Shown here piece after piece: positions 1 to 5,972 of a stretch of DNA of 6,092 bases (position 1 is the stretch's first letter; every line of letters starts with the position of its first letter). Position numbers and translations under genes: made by a program. Source of the DNA: Candidatus Neoanaerotignum tabaqchaliae (GTDB taxonomy: Bacteria > Bacillota > Clostridia > Lachnospirales > Anaerotignaceae). The stretch lies in NCBI GenBank assembly GCA_904420235.1, contig CAJFUS010000218.1:1-6092 (forward strand). The letters run 5' to 3'. The notes below the pieces were generated by a model that searched no databases, had not been told where the DNA came from, and was given only the letters and a program-made list of their open reading frames with translations.

Positions 1-1059
1 ACCGAGGATTACTCACAATACGGCCTTGACAATCCGACCTGTCAGATAACATTTACAGACTCGGAGGGAAATTCCCAAACATACCTTTTGGGAAATTTCA
101 ACGAAAATTTAAACCGCTATTACGTTTGTGAGCAGGGCAAAAGTGACATATATATAATAAATAAGTCAATCGGCGAGCAAATGTCGTCTCCGCTTTACTC
201 ATACGCCGCCGCTTTCGACCTTTCCGGACTTTCAAGAACAACGCTCAACAGCCTGCATATCTTAAACGGAGAAAACGAAATTGACATATCAAAATTTGAT
301 ATAGACCAAAACAGTCCTATGGGAAGCAGCTCGGCTTGGAGATTTTTAAAACCATTCTCAAGCTCAACATTTGCCGACACAAACAAAATAGACGTATTAA
401 TATCAAAGCTCACAAAATCCGCCGCAGCTCAGTGTGTCGCCTTTAACCCAACCGACGAGCAGCTGGCGTCTTACGGTCTTTTGTCGCCTGAAAGCAGCAT
501 ATCCGTTAACTATACTGTGGACGATGCTGAAAAACAGGCTGCAATGTATGTTGGCAAACAAAACAACGACGGTTCGGCCTATATAATGTTCGACGGTTCA
601 AACATAGTGGCGTTATCCGACAGCGACACAATGTCTAACATAAGTGAGTATCTTGACAGCTACAAATATGTTCCTCAATCAATTTGCGCTGTTAAGAAAA
701 CCGCCATAGACTCAATGGAAGTGTCCTATGGAGGTGAAACGTTTATTTTTGACTTTACCGACAACGGGTACACAAAAAATTCTGTTCCCTGCGACAGTGA
801 GAGCTTTGAGGCGTTCTTCAACAAACTGTCCGGAATAAACAGCACAAGTCATTCTTACGAGGCCGAAGGGGTTCAGCCTGCGGTCAACAGTCTCATTGTA
901 ACGTATCATTTAAAAGACACTTCATACGGCGACATACAGGCCGTATACACTCCATATAATCAGGACTACTACATAGCCTCCAGCGGTGAAACGTCCGGAA
1001 GACTTGTTAATATACGAACCGTTGAGTCTGTAATAGGTCTTTTGCAGAATGTAAAATAA
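1..1059 (+). CDS. DUF4340 domain protein, 5' end missing
   Basis: The reading frame is open from the first base, so the gene starts outside the window; 352 residues are visible before the TAA at 1057-1059. A TTG at 88 is not the start, because the frame upstream codes for clear family sequence. Two copies of the family signature are visible: YGLDNP at visible residues 7-12 and YGLLSP at 158-163. Each is followed by beta-strand-like sequence and a hydrophobic-glycine turn (TYLLGNF near 30; AAMYVGKQ near 180), the repeated-unit pattern of DUF4340. No membrane span is seen in the visible part; full-length members usually have one N-terminal span, with the rest outside the cell. In Clostridia these proteins usually follow an ABC-2 type ATPase, a permease and a GldG-like protein, so it is probably an accessory of an exporter, but those genes are not in view. 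Substrate and biochemical role are unknown. A hairpin terminator follows at 1142. Confidence 0.85.
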   Translation, partial: TEDYSQYGLDNPTCQITFTDSEGNSQTYLLGNFNENLNRYYVCEQGKSDIYIINKSIGEQMSSPLYSYAAAFDLSGLSRTTLNSLHILNGENEIDISKFDIDQNSPMGSSSAWRFLKPFSSSTFADTNKIDVLISKLTKSAAAQCVAFNPTDEQLASYGLLSPESSISVNYTVDDAEKQAAMYVGKQNNDGSAYIMFDGSNIVALSDSDTMSNISEYLDSYKYVPQSICAVKKTAIDSMEVSYGGETFIFDFTDNGYTKNSVPCDSESFEAFFNKLSGINSTSHSYEAEGVQPAVNSLIVTYHLKDTSYGDIQAVYTPYNQDYYIASSGETSGRLVNIRTVESVIGLLQNVK

Positions 1060-1085
1060 AAGCAATATGCTAACTATTATAAACT

Positions 1086-1114
1086 AAAAAGCAAAAACCG
1101 CTTTAAACGCGGTT
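1086..1114 (-). terminator. Rho-independent terminator of the dehydrogenase gene
   Basis: Read on the minus strand, a 6-bp stem (AACCGC/GCGGTT, at 1096-1101 and 1109-1114) with a 7-base loop is followed by TTTTTGCTTTTT, the U-run expected of an intrinsic terminator. On the plus strand the same hairpin is followed by CATAACATAG and should not terminate. It lies about 70 bases past the stop codon of the gene ending at 1182. Confidence 0.6.
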
Positions 1115-1141
1115 CATAACATAGTTTTCTTTATACAACAC

Positions 1142-1172
1142 AGCCGGCAAAAATATGCCGGCTTTTAATTTT
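1142..1172 (+). terminator. Rho-independent terminator of the DUF4340 gene
   Basis: A perfect 8-bp GC-rich stem (AGCCGGCA at 1142-1149, TGCCGGCT at 1156-1163) with a 6-base loop is followed by TTTAATTTTG on the plus strand. Downstream of the stem on the minus strand the sequence is GTGTTGTAT, so the signal favours plus-strand termination. It lies about 80 bases past the DUF4340 stop codon. Confidence 0.7.
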
Positions 1173-1181
1173 GTTTAACTT

Positions 1182-2123
1182 CTACAGTCTTTTTTTATAA
1201 AATTCCCTAAGTATTTCTATAAACGCCGAGTCCCTTTCGTTTATGGCTTTTATATCACCCCCGTCGGAATAATCGTAAAAGCCTTTTTTATTTTTAACAC
1301 CAAATCCGCCTTCTGCCACTATGGAATTCAAAAGCTTTATATTGTTTTCCTTAGACAAATCCGGCACAAGATAAGCGGCCACTTTATTAAATGTGTCAAG
1401 ACCGCCCAAATCGGCAACCGCAAATGGCCCAAGACATGCGTATCTCATTCCAAGGCCGTATTTAACCACGTTGTCAATGTCCTCTATATCGGCCCAGCCA
1501 TTTTCAACAATATACGCTGCTTCCCTTAAAACGGCATATTGCAAACGGTTAAATAAAAATCCGGCGCACTCTTTTTTAACCACAACGGCCTTCTTGTGTA
1601 TATCACCGCAAACCTGCTTTATAACCTCAACGGTTTCGTCATTTGTGTTTTCACCTTTTATAATCTCTATAAGCGGAACAAGGTGCGGCGGGTTTATCCA
1701 ATGCATTCCAGCAAATCTTTCGGGCTTTTTAACGCTTTCGGCCATTTTGGTTATCGAAAGACCCGATGTGTTTGTAACAATAACTGTGCTGTCGGAAACT
1801 ATTTCCGAAAGCTGCTTGTAGAAATCTTTTTTAACCGCCATGTCCTCAACTATTGTCTCAATTATATACTCTGCATCTTTAAAGCAGTTCATGTCAGTAG
1901 TATATATAATAGAGGCGGCTATTTTTTCAGATTCTTCTTTAGTAAGCAGTCCGTTTTCAACGGCGTTTTTCTGATTAATATCAATAAGCTTAACGGCTTT
2001 TTTAATAGATTCCTCGCTTCGGCCAAGAAGCGTTGTTTTAAATCCGTATTGAGCAAACACCTGAGCCATTGACGCGCCCATTGTTCCAGGACCATATATT
2101 ACAACAGATTTAATATTACTCAT
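1182..2123 (-). CDS. 3-hydroxyacyl-CoA dehydrogenase family protein (lambda-crystallin / L-gulonate dehydrogenase-like)
   Basis: This is a 313-residue NAD-dependent dehydrogenase, a normal length for the single-unit family. The N-terminal Rossmann fold carries the dinucleotide motif GPGTMG (11-16); the family norm is GAGxMG, so Ala is replaced by Pro. The catalytic set is intact: Ser120 (NTSGLS), His141 (GMHWINPP), Glu153 (PLIEII) and Asn192 (FLFNRLQ). The C-terminal helical domain ends with GGFGVKNKKGFYDY (272-285), the usual family end motif. Substrate preference is uncertain. The HxxNPPxxxPLIEI form and the stretch AGFLFNRLQYAVLREA...GLGMRYACLGPF (187-234) resemble lambda-crystallin (L-gulonate 3-dehydrogenase) more than the HFFNPV form of butyrate-pathway 3-hydroxybutyryl-CoA dehydrogenases, so it may oxidise a free hydroxy acid rather than a CoA ester. 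The ATG has a strong AAAGGAGG at 2138-2131. It is divergent from the metal hydrolase gene at 2242 and convergent with the DUF4340 gene. Confidence 0.9.
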   Translation of the reverse strand: MSNIKSVVIYGPGTMGASMAQVFAQYGFKTTLLGRSEESIKKAVKLIDINQKNAVENGLLTKEESEKIAASIIYTTDMNCFKDAEYIIETIVEDMAVKKDFYKQLSEIVSDSTVIVTNTSGLSITKMAESVKKPERFAGMHWINPPHLVPLIEIIKGENTNDETVEVIKQVCGDIHKKAVVVKKECAGFLFNRLQYAVLREAAYIVENGWADIEDIDNVVKYGLGMRYACLGPFAVADLGGLDTFNKVAAYLVPDLSKENNIKLLNSIVAEGGFGVKNKKGFYDYSDGGDIKAINERDSAFIEILREFYKKRL

Positions 2124-2145
2124 AAAATTACCTCCTTTAAATCAA

Positions 2146-2174
2146 AGTATAGTATTCAAAAGCATAAAAGTCGA
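2146..2174 (-). promoter_or_regulatory. candidate sigma-A promoter of the dehydrogenase gene
   Basis: On the minus strand TCGACT (2174-2169; 4 of 6 matches to TTGACA) is followed after exactly 17 bases by TATACT (2151-2146; 5 of 6 matches to TATAAT). Transcription would begin near 2139, leaving a leader of only about 16 bases with the ribosome binding site at its very start. That is short, which lowers confidence. Confidence 0.45.
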
Positions 2175-2193
2175 TAATAATATTTTATTTTCG
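2172..2193. promoter_or_regulatory. imperfect 22-bp palindrome, candidate shared operator
   Basis: The half-sites CGATAATAATA (2172-2182) and TTTTATTTTCG (2183-2193) are complementary at 9 of 11 positions. The palindrome fills the space between, and overlaps, the candidate -35 elements of the two divergent promoters, where a repressor or activator could act on both genes. The AT-rich composition makes chance partial palindromes common, so this is a suggestion only. Confidence 0.3.
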
Positions 2194-2211
2194 GCTATGT
2201 AATGATAAAAT
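2183..2211 (+). promoter_or_regulatory. candidate extended -10 promoter of the metal hydrolase gene
   Basis: TGATAAAAT at 2203-2211 fits an extended -10 element (TGN followed by TAAAAT, 5 of 6 matches to TATAAT). The -35 position 17 bases upstream (TTTTAT, 2183-2188) is poor, as is common for extended -10 promoters. The predicted start is near 2218, giving a leader of about 24 bases with a good ribosome binding site. Confidence 0.4.
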
Positions 2212-2241
2212 CAATATATCAAAAGCAAGGAGGACAAAAAA

Positions 2242-3069
2242 ATGGACAATTTAAAAATAATAGACTCTCATATACATTATCGGCCAGATTATCAGCCCTT
2301 CAGCAAAGTAGCCGAAAATTCCGGTTCCAAAAATACCGCTTTAGACGTACAAAAAATGCTTAAAGAAAACAACATAGTTCACGCCGTTGTAATGGGTAAT
2401 CTTTCGCTGGAGCTTGAAAACCATATATATCCGCCCAACATGAGCTACTGCGTTGGCTTAGACTCAAGCGTGTTTAAAAACCCCGATAAACCGCAAGATT
2501 ATTACATATCATTGGTTGAGGAACATTTAAAAAGAGAAAGCTGCGTTGGAATAAAGCTGTACCCAGGCTACTGCCCGACATATGTAACAGACGAAGTATA
2601 CTATCCCTTCTACGAGCTGGCCGAAAAATATAACAAACCTGTGGCGATACACACAGGCGCCCTGTCCCAATCCAGAGCGCTGTTAAAATACAGTCATCCT
2701 CTAACCCTTGACGAAGCCGCTGTGCGTTTCAGAAACGTTAAGTTTGTAATGTGCCATTTCGGCAATCCGTTTCTTGCTGAAGCCGCTTCGGTGGCCCAAA
2801 AAAACCGTAACGTTTTTGTTGATATATCAGGCATTCTTGAAGGAGATTTCAATGTTAACGATTTTTTTGCCGAGTTTGGATTGTATGCCGATATGTTAAA
2901 AACATGGCTTAAATATTTCGGCGATTTTGACAGAGTAATGTACGGCTCCGACTGGCCAATAGTTAACATGTCAAAGTATATCCAGTTCGTTAAAGGCATA
3001 ATTCCCGAAAAGCACTGGGAGAAGGTATTCTACTTAAACGCCGCGAATATATATAATATTAAGGCTTAA
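2242..3069 (+). CDS. amidohydrolase-2 family metal-dependent hydrolase
   Basis: A 275-residue TIM-barrel hydrolase of the Amidohydro_2 type (the group that includes ACMSD and related decarboxylases and lactonases). The metal-site residues are present in the expected order: His10 and His12 in DSHIH on the first strand, His137 in AIHTG, His172 in CHFGNP and Asp237 in YGSDWP. Lys105 in GIKLYP is the usual family lysine. The C-terminal FYLNAANIYNI (263-273) is the typical ending in which an Asn-Ala pair precedes the last helix. There is no signal peptide, so it should be cytoplasmic. The ATG is preceded by AAGGAGG (2227-2233) with 8 bases between. It probably hydrolyses or decarboxylates a small cyclic or carboxylated compound; the exact substrate cannot be read from the sequence. 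It is a single-gene transcription unit, divergent from the dehydrogenase gene, which suggests linked metabolism. Confidence 0.88.
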   Translation: MDNLKIIDSHIHYRPDYQPFSKVAENSGSKNTALDVQKMLKENNIVHAVVMGNLSLELENHIYPPNMSYCVGLDSSVFKNPDKPQDYYISLVEEHLKRESCVGIKLYPGYCPTYVTDEVYYPFYELAEKYNKPVAIHTGALSQSRALLKYSHPLTLDEAAVRFRNVKFVMCHFGNPFLAEAASVAQKNRNVFVDISGILEGDFNVNDFFAEFGLYADMLKTWLKYFGDFDRVMYGSDWPIVNMSKYIQFVKGIIPEKHWEKVFYLNAANIYNIKA

Positions 3070-3160
3070 AATATTCACAATTTATTTTCAATTTAATAAT
3101 CAACAATTTACATTTTTTGTATATTATATCATTATCAACAGAAAGAAAAGCGGATATAAA

Positions 3161-3172
3161 AATCAGCTGATT
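3161..3172. repeat. perfect 12-bp palindrome in the intergenic gap
   Basis: AATCAGCTGATT is a perfect palindrome without a loop, lying in the otherwise featureless AT-rich stretch 3070-3267 between the hydrolase gene and the pump operon. It is not placed near any recognisable promoter and has no poly-T tail, so a role as operator or terminator is not supported. I see no gene or RNA in this gap. Confidence 0.3.
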
Positions 3173-3267
3173 CTAAAAAAACAAATCAACAAAAACCCCT
3201 TTAAAATATAAAATATATCCAGCCTCTTTCTTTTCATATAGATATTCCACCCATTGTATCTTTTCAA

Positions 3268-3310
3268 AAAGAAAGGGCGCAGGGCCTAAAAAACCTTGCG
3301 TCCTTTCTTT
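3268..3310. terminator. long, probably bidirectional terminator between the convergent hydrolase and pump units
   Basis: A 17-bp stem (3268-3284 with 3294-3310) encloses a 9-base loop. On the plus strand two positions become G-U pairs, so the stem is continuous; on the minus strand they become A-C mismatches, giving a weaker stem that is nevertheless followed by TTTCTTTTT. The stem begins only 2 bases after the ATPase stop codon on the minus strand and about 200 bases after the hydrolase stop on the plus strand, so it can close both units. Confidence 0.7.
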
Positions 3311-3312
3311 AA

Positions 3313-5415
3313 TTATTTTTCCGTTTCATTTTTGTCATTAAGACAATATCTCATGCTAAGGCCGCTTACGCCCATTGTTGAAACATTGTGCAAAAACGCC
3401 GATACCGTTGGTTGAATAATTCCAGCCATACCTCCAACTATAAGCATAGTGTTAAAGCCTATTATAAATCTGTAATTCCGCTGTATTTTTCTAAGCATAG
3501 CGGCACTTAGCTTCCGCATTGTAACAAGTCCGTCAAGACTGTTTGACAAAAGCGTTATGTCAGCTACCTCACGGGCTATGTCGGAGCCTTCTTTCATGGC
3601 AACTGAAACATTTGCGCAGGCAAGAGCCGGTGAGTCGTTTATGCCGTCGCCAACCATTATAACTGTGCGTCCCATTTCTTTAAAGGCCTTAACCATATCG
3701 GCCTTGTTTTCCGGAAGCACCTGAGCCCTGTATTCGTTTATTCCAAGCTTTTGGCAAGCCGCTTTTGCGGCGTTGTCGCTGTCGCCGGTAAGCATTACAA
3801 CATGCTTAATTCCAAGGGCTTTAAGCTGATTTATAACTTCAAAGGCGTCCTCCCTAACAGGGTCTTCTACACACAGCATTCCCGCAAGCTTTCCGCCTAT
3901 GGCCAAAAATACCGACGAGTACCCGTCAGACTCCTCTTCTATCCTTTTTTCTTCCTCGGCAGAAAGCTCCGTTTTCTCATCGTCAAAAACAAAGTGTCTG
4001 CTTCCTATAATAACACTTTCGCCGTAAAGTGTAGAGGCTATGCCATGGGCCACAACATATTTAACCTCAGTATGTTCTTCTCTGTGCCTTAAGTTTTCTT
4101 CCTCGGCCTTACGCACTATGGCTTTAGCCACACTGTGAGGGAAATGTTCCTCAAGACACGCGGCTGTTTTCAAAACCTCATTTCCGTCATATCCGTTAAA
4201 TGGAACAACTTTTGCTACTTTAGGACATGCCTCTGTAAGAGTACCAGTTTTATCAAATATTATTGTGTCGGCTTTGGCAAAGGATTCAAGGTATTTTCCA
4301 CCCTTCACCATAATTTTATAGCTGGACGCCTCTCTCATGGCTGATATCACGGATATAGGCGTTGAAAGCTTAATGGCGCAGGAATAGTCAACCATAAGAA
4401 CCGATATAGCCTTTGTTACATTCCTTGTGAAAGCCAAAGTAAGTATCGAAGCCGCAAAGCTGTATGGAACAATTAAATCGGCCAGCGCCTCTGCTTTGCT
4501 TTGAATTTGCGCCTTAAGGTCCTCAGACGTATCAATAAGCGCGGCTATCTGCTGTATACGAGTGTTTCCTGCAAGAGCCCTAACCCTAATTTTAAGAGTG
4601 CCCTCTTCCACAACTGTTCCGGCGTATACACTGCTTTCTTTTGTACGCATAACGGCTAAAGGCTCCCCTGTCATTGACGACTCGTTAACAAGGGCCTCGC
4701 CATCTACAACCTCACCATCAAGAGGTATAACGCTGCCGCTTCTTACACATATAATATCGCCAACCCTGATGTTTGAAACGGGAACCTGAACGCTGTTTCC
4801 GTCCTTTTCAAGCCATACGGTGTCCACATTAATAGAAAGACTGCTGCTTAAAGCCGCTCTTGTTTTTTTACGGGTGTAGTCCTCTAAAATTCCGGAAACA
4901 TTAAGCAGCATCATTATGGATGACGCAGTTGAAAACGTTCCCTGAGCCACAGCGGCAGTAACAGAGGCCGCGTCAAGCACCGACACATTTATTTTGCCTT
5001 TAAGCAACGATTGCAGACCTGCTCTTAAATATTTTGATGCCTGGCAGATTGTAATTCCGGCTTTCACCGGCCACGGAAGGAACCATTTCCTTAAATAATG
5101 TTTTCCTATAACGGAAAATATCATCCATTGAAAGTTGTTGTCTATTTCCCTCATCAGGTCGTCGTCCGAAGGCTCTCCTTTTGGTATATGGCCATACTTA
5201 AGACCATTAATTTCCTCAAGCACAAAATTTCTTGCGTTTATGTCGCTGTAATTTACAAGTATTCCGCCGTTTATAGCCGTAGTTTCAACTGAAACAATTC
5301 CTTCATTTTTATAAAGCATATGGGCTATTCCATAGCCCTCCTCGTCGGTAAAAGCACCGTTTCCAAGCCTAAGCCTTATGCGCCCCGGTTTATCATAAAC
5401 TATTTTATATCTCAA
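3313..5415 (-). CDS. P1B-type heavy-metal-transporting ATPase with N-terminal HMA_2-like domain
   Basis: A 700-residue ATP-driven metal pump of the cytoplasmic membrane. Residues 1-75 look like an HMA_2 domain (PGRIRLRL at 10-17) and have no CxxC metal site. The catalytic motifs are complete: TGEP (249-252) in the actuator domain, DKTGTLT (388-394) with phosphorylated Asp388, TGDS (543-546) and GDGINDSPAL (589-598). KGGKYLE (371-377) links membrane helix 4 to the P domain. Two departures from common P1B pumps stand out. The CPC motif of helix 4 reads YSC (344-346), followed by AIKLSTP. The HP motif of the nucleotide domain reads HS (427-428). The last helices retain Asn655 and HNVST (676-680). 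The transported metal is unknown; Mn, Zn or Fe are possible. The start is TTG, supported by AAGAGG 9 bases upstream and by the domain beginning at residue 1. It follows the 81-residue protein gene by 17 bases, in one operon. Confidence 0.93.
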   Translation of the reverse strand: MRYKIVYDKPGRIRLRLGNGAFTDEEGYGIAHMLYKNEGIVSVETTAINGGILVNYSDINARNFVLEEINGLKYGHIPKGEPSDDDLMREIDNNFQWMIFSVIGKHYLRKWFLPWPVKAGITICQASKYLRAGLQSLLKGKINVSVLDAASVTAAVAQGTFSTASSIMMLLNVSGILEDYTRKKTRAALSSSLSINVDTVWLEKDGNSVQVPVSNIRVGDIICVRSGSVIPLDGEVVDGEALVNESSMTGEPLAVMRTKESSVYAGTVVEEGTLKIRVRALAGNTRIQQIAALIDTSEDLKAQIQSKAEALADLIVPYSFAASILTLAFTRNVTKAISVLMVDYSCAIKLSTPISVISAMREASSYKIMVKGGKYLESFAKADTIIFDKTGTLTEACPKVAKVVPFNGYDGNEVLKTAACLEEHFPHSVAKAIVRKAEEENLRHREEHTEVKYVVAHGIASTLYGESVIIGSRHFVFDDEKTELSAEEEKRIEEESDGYSSVFLAIGGKLAGMLCVEDPVREDAFEVINQLKALGIKHVVMLTGDSDNAAKAACQKLGINEYRAQVLPENKADMVKAFKEMGRTVIMVGDGINDSPALACANVSVAMKEGSDIAREVADITLLSNSLDGLVTMRKLSAAMLRKIQRNYRFIIGFNTMLIVGGMAGIIQPTVSAFLHNVSTMGVSGLSMRYCLNDKNETEK

Positions 5416-5424
5416 AACAAATCG

Positions 5425-5430
5425 CCTCTT
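5425..5430 (-). promoter_or_regulatory. ribosome binding site selecting a TTG start for the ATPase
   Basis: AAGAGG on the minus strand lies 9 bases before TTG (5415-5413). No ATG or GTG start lies nearby in frame, and the HMA_2-like domain begins immediately with MRYKIVYDKPGR, so initiation at TTG is the best reading. Confidence 0.65.
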
Positions 5431-5432
5431 GC

Positions 5433-5678
5433 TTAAGCTTCGTCGCTGTCTTTAAAGGCTTCTGCCGTAGCGTCGTGACAAATATCCTGAGCGTCTTCCT
5501 TCATGTTTTGGAATGTTGTTTTAACGTTGTTTTGAATTTTCATGCCCTTGGCCAAGCCCTTAACACATACGTTTCTGGCACAGCTGCTTTTAAGCGTTTT
5601 GGCCCCTATAAGAGCCGTTAAAGCTCCGCCAACAAAAAGCAAAAATTTCTCGTTTCTGAAAATGCAGTCTTTTCTCAT
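5433..5678 (-). CDS. small single-span membrane protein, DUF6110-like (PacL-like partner of the P1B-ATPase)
   Basis: An 81-residue protein. Residues 11-29 (KFLLFVGGALTALIGAKTL) form one small-residue-rich membrane segment, preceded by a short basic N-terminus. Residues 30-60 are basic and probably helical (SSCARNVCVKGLAKGMK). The C-terminus is acidic, with EDAQDICHDATAEAF (61-75). Cys5, Cys33, Cys38, Cys67, His68 and nearby Asp residues could bind metal. I recognise the pattern as DUF6110 from memory. Its layout and its place just before a P1B-ATPase gene match mycobacterial PacL proteins (DUF1490), which scaffold and feed metal to CtpC-type pumps. I infer the same role here; homology is not shown. 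The ATG is preceded by AAAAGGAGAGAG (5697-5686). It is the first gene of the pump operon, read from a promoter near 5795-5824. Confidence 0.8.
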   Translation of the reverse strand: MRKDCIFRNEKFLLFVGGALTALIGAKTLKSSCARNVCVKGLAKGMKIQNNVKTTFQNMKEDAQDICHDATAEAFKDSDEA

Positions 5679-5727
5679 TTTAAAACTCTCTCCTTTTCAT
5701 AAATATCGCCAAAATTAACATATACAA

Positions 5728-5756
5728 ACTATATTTTTTATCATACAAAATATAGT
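5728..5756. promoter_or_regulatory. 29-bp dyad, candidate metal-regulator operator or leader hairpin
   Basis: ACTATATTTT (5728-5737) and AAAATATAGT (5747-5756) are perfect 10-bp inverted repeats around a 9-base spacer. The dyad lies in the predicted leader of the pump operon, about 30 bases downstream of the predicted transcription start. It could bind a repressor as DNA or fold in RNA, but as an A/T stem with two G-C-type pairs it would be a weak hairpin. A further CAAAATATA element sits inverted at 5812-5820. Confidence 0.4.
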
Positions 5757-5767
5757 AGTTTATACTA
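5753..5767. repeat. 15-bp dyad TAGTA-N5-TACTA with a related copy upstream in the pump promoter
   Basis: TAGTA and TACTA are perfect inverted pentamers around GTTTA. On the minus strand the inner part reads AGTATAAACTA (5766-5756). A near-identical AGTAGTAAACTA (5805-5794) covers the promoter -10 region. The copies are in the same orientation about 39 bases apart, close to four helical turns, as two operators bound cooperatively might be. This dyad overlaps the 29-bp dyad at its left end. Confidence 0.35.
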
Positions 5768-5794
5768 ATGTAAATTATCTTTGGCTTATTTGAT

Positions 5795-5824
5795 AGTTTA
5801 CTACTTACCAATATATTTTGTCAA
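5795..5824 (-). promoter_or_regulatory. candidate sigma-A promoter of the pump operon
   Basis: On the minus strand a perfect TTGACA (5824-5819) is followed after 18 bases by TAAACT (5800-5795; 4 of 6 matches to TATAAT). Transcription would start near 5788, giving a leader of about 110 bases that contains the dyads described separately. The perfect -35 makes this the best promoter in the gap. Confidence 0.55.
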
Positions 5825-5972
5825 TAAATTATAAATCCCCTTTTAACAAATATTTTTCTTTTTGTCACATATAATTTAACATTTCTCTCGTAAACGCAAA
5901 TTATTTTTTTGAAATTTAATAAACTATTGCAAGCAAAAATTTTATTTTACATTGTTTTCACCGTTTTTAGGT

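Noticed and set aside
88..90. TTG as the start of the DUF4340 gene
   Set aside because: The frame is open upstream to base 1 and codes for the family motif YGLDNP, so this is an internal codon.
1393..2072. Plus-strand open frames of 142 and 158 codons opposite the dehydrogenase gene
   Set aside because: They lie entirely antisense to a gene with intact catalytic motifs, have no credible ribosome binding site or family pattern, and are explained by codon bias on the other strand.
3751..5292. Several plus-strand frames opposite the ATPase gene
   Set aside because: All are antisense to a complete P-type ATPase and look like low-quality basic or Cys-rich shadow sequence.
5682..5700. Six-codon leader peptide before the small membrane protein gene
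   Set aside because: The frame (ATG to TAA) merely overlaps the AAAAGGAG ribosome binding site, has no ribosome binding site of its own and contains no regulatory codon run.
5679..5788. Metal riboswitch (yybP-ykoY or similar) in the pump leader
   Set aside because: The leader is nearly all A/T, and lacks the conserved GC-rich helices and loop sequences of known Mn, Ni/Co or Mg riboswitches; the only GGGG run is upstream of the predicted transcription start.
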